From an uncultured Bdellovibrio sp. (GTDB lineage: Bacteria > Bdellovibrionota > Bdellovibrionia > Bdellovibrionales > Bdellovibrionaceae): DNA of 18,462 bases. The translations under genes were made by a program, and so were the position numbers. The stretch lies in NCBI RefSeq assembly GCF_946478835.1, contig NZ_CAMLDV010000067.1, forward strand, positions 1 to 18,462. Direction: 5' to 3'. Under the pieces are notes generated by a model, which saw only the letters and a list, made by a program, of their open reading frames with translations, was not told the origin of the DNA and did no database searches. This document shows, in pieces, positions 13,666 through 18,462 of this stretch (position 1 is the first letter of the stretch; each line of letters begins with the position of its first letter).

Positions 13666-15129
13666 ATGGCGCAATCAACAATTCGTAATCAAATCCATCT
13701 TCTTATCAACGGTGTCGAACACACCATTGGCGGCGACGAAGCTTTTCTGCCTTTGGCGCAATATCTTCGCTATCATGCTCTTCTTCCGGGGACAAAAGTC
13801 GTCTGCGCTGAAGGTGACTGCGGAGCCTGCACGTCTCTTGTGGCGCGTTGGAATGAGGGATCTTGGTCCGCCTTTCAAACTTTGAACTCCTGCATCGCCC
13901 CCGTTTATCTTTTCGACCTGGCTTCAGTTGTCACGGTGGAAGGCCTCGCCATGGAGGAAGAGCTCAGTGAAGTGCAAAGCAAGATGCGCGAATTTCATGG
14001 AGGCCAATGCGGTTACTGCACGCCGGGAATGGTTTGCGCCCTTTCAGGACTTGCAGAAAATTGCGTCCAGAAAAAAACTCCGATCACAGAGAAAAAAGCG
14101 CGCAATCATCTGACTGGAAATCTTTGCCGCTGCACGGGTTATGAGCCGATTCTTAATTCTGCATTGCACATGGATTTAAAAAAATGGCAGCCGCTAAGCG
14201 ACAGATACAACACAAGCGCCTCTAAAAGTTCATTTCAAAAAATCGCAGACGATGCGATCGAAATTCAAGGAACTCAAAAGAAAGTCTCCGCTCCAAAAAA
14301 TTTAAATGAGGCTTTGCGTATTAAGGAGCAAACTCCGCAAGTGCGTTTGGTTTCAGGTGCCACAGACTTAGGAGTCCTTCACAACAAAGGAAAATCCTTT
14401 TTAGATCAGGTCTTAGTCGTCAATCGCATTCCCGAACTGGCAAAGCTTGAAACAACGGACAAAGGCCTTTGGGTTGGCGCAAAAATTTCTTTGACGGAAT
14501 TTGAAAACTTCGCCGAAGAATCTCATCCTGAACTCAGTCGCTTGATGCGTGTCTTTGCTTCCCCGCAAATCAAAAACCAGGGGACGTTGATCGGCAATGT
14601 GCTTAACGGTTCTCCCATTGGTGACAGCATTCCGGGCCTTTTGGCTTTGAATGCAGAAGTTCACCTCCAATCAGCCAAGGGTCACAGAGTTGTTCCTCTG
14701 ACAGCGTTCTATAAAGGATATAAGTCTTTTGATCTTTTGCCGGAAGAAATGGCCATTGGAATTTTGATTCCTCATCTGCCAAAAACTTGGCGCACGAAAT
14801 TTTATAAAGTTTCCCTTCGTAAAGACCTCGATATTTCGGCAGTGACTTTTGCAGCAGCTTTAAAAATTGAAAACAACAGCATTCAAGAAGCGCGCATTGC
14901 TTTAGGCGGCGTGGGCCCCACGGTGGTGCGTTTACCGCAGATTGAAAAAACTTTGCAAGGGGCTCAGTTCAGCGAACAAGTTTTCAAAAACGCGGGAATG
15001 GAAGCTCGTCAACATATCAAACCGATTTCTGATCTGCGTGCGACAGAAGACTATCGTCTGCAAGTCGCCGAAAATCTTTTCCATAAATGTTTTGTTGAAC
15101 TTCGTGAAGAGGCCGCTGCATGTCCATAG
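13666..15129 (+). CDS. xdhA: Xanthine dehydrogenase small subunit, 2x[2Fe-2S] and FAD
   Basis: The 487-residue electron-transfer subunit of bacterial xanthine dehydrogenase, which passes electrons from the molybdenum site through two iron-sulfur clusters to FAD and NAD+. The plant-type ferredoxin domain has Cys47, Cys52, Cys55 and Cys76 (CAEGDCGAC). The second, helical cluster domain has Cys115 and Cys118 (GGQCGYCTPGM) and Cys154 and Cys156 (GNLCRCTGYEPI). The FAD domain starts near residue 209, with VSGATDLG at 229-236 and GTLIGNVLNGSPIGDSIPG at 306-324. A typical CO-dehydrogenase flavoprotein C-terminal domain follows. Length is normal for fused XdhA. The ATG has only a weak GAGAG site nine bases upstream; TTGCCG-18-TTGTAT at 13607-13636 is a possible promoter. 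Its end overlaps xdhB by 10 bases. Confidence 0.95.
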   Translation: MAQSTIRNQIHLLINGVEHTIGGDEAFLPLAQYLRYHALLPGTKVVCAEGDCGACTSLVARWNEGSWSAFQTLNSCIAPVYLFDLASVVTVEGLAMEEELSEVQSKMREFHGGQCGYCTPGMVCALSGLAENCVQKKTPITEKKARNHLTGNLCRCTGYEPILNSALHMDLKKWQPLSDRYNTSASKSSFQKIADDAIEIQGTQKKVSAPKNLNEALRIKEQTPQVRLVSGATDLGVLHNKGKSFLDQVLVVNRIPELAKLETTDKGLWVGAKISLTEFENFAEESHPELSRLMRVFASPQIKNQGTLIGNVLNGSPIGDSIPGLLALNAEVHLQSAKGHRVVPLTAFYKGYKSFDLLPEEMAIGILIPHLPKTWRTKFYKVSLRKDLDISAVTFAAALKIENNSIQEARIALGGVGPTVVRLPQIEKTLQGAQFSEQVFKNAGMEARQHIKPISDLRATEDYRLQVAENLFHKCFVELREEAAACP

Positions 15130-17444
15130 GTCAAAATATTCCCCATGATTCATCTCGCGGCCACGTGACTGGCGGCAGTGTTTTTATTGACGATCGCACT
15201 TTGACACAAAAAGAAGTTTTCGTTTTACCCATCGGTGTTCCCGCCGCAGCCGGAACTTTAAAGAAAGTCGATACGGAAGCCGCTATCAAAGCTCCCGGAG
15301 TTTTAGCGGCTTTCACAGCCAAAGACTTGCATCACAACATGTGGGGAACCATTGTTCCGGAGCAGCCCATCCTGGTAGATCAAAAAATCGGTTACTATGA
15401 TGAGCCCGCTGTGATTTTAGTCGGAACATCCATGGATGCTTTGCTGCGCGCAAAACCTTTAGTGAAGTTTGAAATCGAAAAATCGCCTGCGATTTTGACT
15501 ATTGATGAGGCCATCGAAAAGCAGCGGTTTATTTACAAAGCCAATGCTTTCGTATGCGGTAATGTTGACGACGCTCTTAAAAAATCTCCGCACCGTCTTC
15601 AAGGATTTTTCGAGTGTGGTGGCCAAGAACACTTCTACATGGAGTCACAAGCCTGTATTGCCTACCCGCTTGAAGATGGCCAAGTGGAAATTCACTCAAG
15701 CTCTCAACATCCCAGTGAAACTCAACACGTGGTTGCAGAGGCCTTGGGTCTGCAACTGCACGAAGTCGTTTGCATCGTCAAACGCATGGGTGGAGGTTTC
15801 GGCGGCAAAGAAAGTCAGGCGGCTCCGTTTGCAGCAATGGCAGCTTTAGTTGCACAAAAAATGCAACGCCCTGCTCGCCTTTGCCTTTCAAAAGACGACG
15901 ACATGGTGATGACAGGAAAACGCCATCCGTTTAAGAATTTCTATGAAATCGGTTTCGATAATGAAGGTCGCATCTTGGGTCTCAAAGCCCAGCTCTATGC
16001 TGATGGTGGTGCTTATGCCGATCTTTCAAGTTCTATTCTAGATCGAGCGATGTTTCATATTGATGGCGCCTATTATCTTCCCAATGCTCACATTGAAGGA
16101 TTTGTCGTTCGCACAAATATGCACTCGAACACCGCATTCCGCGGCTTCGGCGGCCCTCAAGGCACAATGACCATTGAAAGTCTTATTGAAGACATCGCAA
16201 AACATTTAAAAATAGATGCCCTGACAGTGCGTGAGCGCAACTGCTATGGCCAAGAGAAAAACAATGTCACTCACTACGGTCAAAAATTAGATCACAATCC
16301 CTTGCCAGAGCTTTTCACTCGTTTGAAAAACGACAGCGACTATCTTAAACGCCGTGAAGAGATCGAAAAATTCAATTCGCTTAATAACGGCAAGGTTCGC
16401 GGTCTTTCGATGACGGCGACAAAGTTTGGTATCGCCTTCACAGCTCGTTTCTTAAATCAGGGAAATTCTTTGGTGAATGTGCATAAAGATGGAACTGTGC
16501 AAGTTTCAACGGGTGCAACGGAGATGGGTCAGGGGGTAAACACCAAGATTCAACAAATCGTGGCTCACGCTTTCGGGATTCCAGCTCCCGATGTCAAAGT
16601 GATGGCGACCTCCACGGAGAAAAATCACAACACTTCGCCCACAGCGGCGTCGAGCGGTTCTGATATCAACGGTTCAGCGGCTTTGAAAGCCAGCCTAGAA
16701 ATTAAAAAACGCCTGGCGTGGTTGTTTCAAAATATTATCGCGGGCACACCGATGAACGATATTGCCGAGTGTCCACCTGTTGACGAAAAACTTCTTCGCC
16801 TTGAAGATTTTGATTTCAATCACGGCCAAGTCAAACACTTGCCATCAGGCCAAACACTGCCGTGGGCAGATCTTGTAAAGAAGGCTTATTTAAATCGCAT
16901 GTCCTTAGGAGAATACGCTCACTTTAAAACGGAAGGTCTTGGTTTCGACAAAGCGCGCAGCATGGGAACGCCTTTTAGCTATTTCACAAACGGTGTGGCC
17001 TTAAGCGAAGTGCAACTTGATACATGGACCGGAGAATACAAAGTTTTAAGAACAGATATTCTCATGGATCTGGGACGTCCATTAAATCCTGGCATTGATC
17101 GCGGCCAGGTCACCGGTGCCTTCGTACAAGGCATGGGTTGGGTGACATCCGAAAAACTTTTCTATAACAAAGACGGAAGACTTTTAAGTCACTCTCCAAC
17201 GACTTACAAAATCCCCAACATTCAAGACACCCCTCGCGTTTTCAATATCGAATTTATTGAGAATCACGAAAACCGTCAGAATGTCCACCGCTCGAAAGCC
17301 GTCGGTGAACCACCGTTCTTATTGGGAATCAGTGTATGGACGGCCTTGAAAGATGCTTTGAAATACAAGACGTCAAAAATTCCAAATATTAAATCTCCGG
17401 CAACACCTGAAGAACTTTTAATGGAGCTAGCTCGCTATGAGTAA
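15120..17444 (+). CDS. xdhB: Xanthine dehydrogenase large subunit, molybdenum cofactor binding
   Basis: The 774-residue catalytic subunit that hydroxylates hypoxanthine to xanthine and xanthine to urate. Molybdopterin-binding motifs are MGGGFGGKE (223-231), NTAFRGFGGPQG (337-348) and GATEMGQGVNT (465-475). Residues that bind and turn over purines align with those known from Rhodobacter capsulatus and bovine enzymes: Glu231 (bovine Glu802), Arg309 in LDRAMFH (Arg880), Arg341 (Arg912) and the catalytic base Glu730 in AVGEPPFLLG (Glu1261). This set separates xanthine dehydrogenases from aldehyde oxidases. The length is usual for the family. The ATG lies inside the end of xdhA, with AAGAGG about eight bases upstream, so translation is coupled. 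The protein is a cytoplasmic XdhA2B2-type partner. Confidence 0.96.
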   Translation: MSIGQNIPHDSSRGHVTGGSVFIDDRTLTQKEVFVLPIGVPAAAGTLKKVDTEAAIKAPGVLAAFTAKDLHHNMWGTIVPEQPILVDQKIGYYDEPAVILVGTSMDALLRAKPLVKFEIEKSPAILTIDEAIEKQRFIYKANAFVCGNVDDALKKSPHRLQGFFECGGQEHFYMESQACIAYPLEDGQVEIHSSSQHPSETQHVVAEALGLQLHEVVCIVKRMGGGFGGKESQAAPFAAMAALVAQKMQRPARLCLSKDDDMVMTGKRHPFKNFYEIGFDNEGRILGLKAQLYADGGAYADLSSSILDRAMFHIDGAYYLPNAHIEGFVVRTNMHSNTAFRGFGGPQGTMTIESLIEDIAKHLKIDALTVRERNCYGQEKNNVTHYGQKLDHNPLPELFTRLKNDSDYLKRREEIEKFNSLNNGKVRGLSMTATKFGIAFTARFLNQGNSLVNVHKDGTVQVSTGATEMGQGVNTKIQQIVAHAFGIPAPDVKVMATSTEKNHNTSPTAASSGSDINGSAALKASLEIKKRLAWLFQNIIAGTPMNDIAECPPVDEKLLRLEDFDFNHGQVKHLPSGQTLPWADLVKKAYLNRMSLGEYAHFKTEGLGFDKARSMGTPFSYFTNGVALSEVQLDTWTGEYKVLRTDILMDLGRPLNPGIDRGQVTGAFVQGMGWVTSEKLFYNKDGRLLSHSPTTYKIPNIQDTPRVFNIEFIENHENRQNVHRSKAVGEPPFLLGISVWTALKDALKYKTSKIPNIKSPATPEELLMELARYE

Positions 17445-18252
17445 AGGAAATTTCGAAGATTTTCTAGGCGCCATGTCGGCCCTTCAGAAAAAGGGAAAAA
17501 CTTTTGTTGTTGTCACTTTGGTAAAACAAATCGGTTCTTCCCCACAAGAGGTTGGAGCCCGCGCGATCATCAGCGCTGACGGCCTTGAATACGGAACCGT
17601 CGGCGGCGGCAAGGTTGAAAACCGCGCCATTCAAGAAGCCAAAAAAATGATCACAGAAAAAACGCATTACTTATTTACCGATTGGAACTTACAAAAAGAC
17701 ATCGGTATGACTTGCGGTGGAGTGGTGAGTTTCTTTTTTGAACTCTTTGAACAGGAGCACCCCTTTCACGTCGCCGTGTTTGGCGCAGGCCACATTGCCC
17801 AAGAGTTCGTTCGCCTACTTTTAAAGCTCGACTGCAAGGTCTCTTGTTTTGATCCGCGCCGCGAATGGCTGGACAAACTTCCAACGTCTTCCAAGCTCAC
17901 GACTCTTTGCACAGAGGATATGGCAGGCGAAGTAACAAAACTTCCTGAGAGATCTTTTGTCACACTGATGACGATGGGACACGGCACGGATTTACCAGTT
18001 CTAATTGAAACGATGAAACACCGTGATCGTTTCAGCTATGTTGGGAACGTCGGAAGTCATCAAAAGTATTTACGTCTGCGCAACGATCTGAAACAAGCCG
18101 GCATCCCTGAAGACGTGATTGAAAAGTTTTATTGCCCGATGGGTGAAGACTTTGGTGGCAACTCTCCAGTTGAAATCGCCTTTAGCATCATTGCGCAAAT
18201 TTTAAGAACAAAAGATCAGATCTTTGGTAGAAGCAACGAAGCTTCAACATAA
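17437..18252 (+). CDS. xdhC: XdhC molybdenum cofactor chaperone for xanthine dehydrogenase
   Basis: A 271-residue cytoplasmic protein of the XdhC family. XdhC binds molybdenum cofactor, helps its sulfuration and inserts it into XdhB; it is not part of the mature enzyme. The N-terminal XdhC/CoxI domain shows QIGSSPQEVGARAI (31-44), GTVGGGKVE (53-61) and MTCGGVVSFFFE with Cys93, a candidate cofactor ligand. The C-terminal Rossmann domain starts at VAVFGAGHIAQEFVRLL (112-128) and ends with CPMGEDFGGNSPVEIAFSI, characteristic of the family. The ATG overlaps the end of xdhB by 8 bases (ATGAGTAA). The ade gene follows after 10 bases. Confidence 0.94.
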   Translation: MSKGNFEDFLGAMSALQKKGKTFVVVTLVKQIGSSPQEVGARAIISADGLEYGTVGGGKVENRAIQEAKKMITEKTHYLFTDWNLQKDIGMTCGGVVSFFFELFEQEHPFHVAVFGAGHIAQEFVRLLLKLDCKVSCFDPRREWLDKLPTSSKLTTLCTEDMAGEVTKLPERSFVTLMTMGHGTDLPVLIETMKHRDRFSYVGNVGSHQKYLRLRNDLKQAGIPEDVIEKFYCPMGEDFGGNSPVEIAFSIIAQILRTKDQIFGRSNEAST

Positions 18253-18262
18253 AGGAATATCC

Positions 18263-18462
18263 ATGGCCACTTCTTTGGCAAAAAAGAAAACTCAAAAAAT
18301 TTCTTCTCAAGAATTGCCAGAGCGCCTGGCTCAAGCCCGTGGTGACGCAGAACTTGATATGCTTATCACCAATGTCCAAATGCTGGATGTGATCACCGGA
18401 GAAACCTATCCCACGGCCATTGCTATTGGTGGAGAATTCATCGTTGGTGTTGGTCTTGAATA
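18263..18462 (+). CDS. ade: Adenine deaminase, N-terminal fragment (3' end outside window)
   Basis: Only the first 66 codons are inside the window. After a short Lys-rich leader, the segment QARGDAELDMLITNVQMLDV followed by ITGETYPTAIAIGG and GVGLE lines up with the start of adenine deaminase (E. coli Ade has RGDAVADYIIDN then GPIVIKGRYIAGVG). The enzyme converts adenine to hypoxanthine and ammonia, the substrate for the xanthine dehydrogenase encoded upstream. The metal-binding HxH and the catalytic residues would lie beyond the edge. A dihydroorotase or another amidohydrolase is less likely given the N-terminal RGDA. AAAGGA at 18251-18256 supports the ATG, and the gene is the fourth of the operon. 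Confidence 0.8.
   Translation, partial: MATSLAKKKTQKISSQELPERLAQARGDAELDMLITNVQMLDVITGETYPTAIAIGGEFIVGVGLE

Noticed and set aside
15120..17444. Aldehyde oxidase or CO dehydrogenase large subunit instead of XdhB
   Set aside because: Glu231, Arg309 and Glu730 match the purine-binding set of xanthine dehydrogenases, and xdhC and ade follow.

Overview
The window looks like a piece of chromosome from a Gram-negative bacterium of moderate GC. It encodes outer-membrane efflux proteins, an RND pump and several Sec-secreted periplasmic proteins. The style (dense packing, convergent gene ends that touch or overlap, many small secreted proteins of unknown function, Lys-rich proteins) and the gene mix suggest a Bdellovibrio-like lineage. 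That assignment is inference: there is no rRNA or other phylogenetic marker here. No tRNA, rRNA, CRISPR array, insertion sequence or phage gene was seen.

Layout. Positions 2-262 are the 3' end of a TolC-type outer-membrane factor. Positions 259-3462 hold an MFS transporter, a ChaA-type Ca2+/H+ antiporter and a membrane protein that consists only of a DUF4010 domain. Positions 3560-5666 hold a beta-CASP metallo-beta-lactamase RNA-processing protein and a TrmN6/YfiC-like methyltransferase. Positions 5671-6821 (minus) are a coupled pair of secreted proteins, one with a 3D (MltA-like double-psi barrel) domain and one small with a Lys-rich tail. Positions 6982-12209 (minus) are a heavy-metal RND efflux operon: a small Cys/His-rich CzcI-like protein, a CzcC-like outer-membrane factor, a very short CzcB-like adaptor and a full-length CzcA pump, closed by a hairpin terminator. 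Positions 12210-12445 are a divergent regulatory region with a good promoter candidate, inverted and direct repeats and a hairpin over a ribosome-binding site. Positions 12446-13462 hold two convergent secreted proteins of unknown function that share a bidirectional terminator. Positions 13666-18462 (plus) are a purine-degradation operon, xdhA-xdhB-xdhC-ade, with overlapping or near-touching genes; ade runs off the right edge.

How the genes work together. In the metal operon, CzcA would drive proton-coupled export of divalent metal, CzcC would form the outer-membrane exit, and the adaptor would bridge them. Here, however, the adaptor is only 158 residues and keeps just the His-rich N-terminus and the C-terminal membrane-proximal part. 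In the purine operon, Ade would deaminate adenine to hypoxanthine, XdhAB would oxidise hypoxanthine to xanthine and urate, and XdhC would load the sulfurated molybdenum cofactor. The XdhB residues that bind and turn over purines are all present. The most unusual item is the miniature adaptor in an otherwise complete Czc-type operon.
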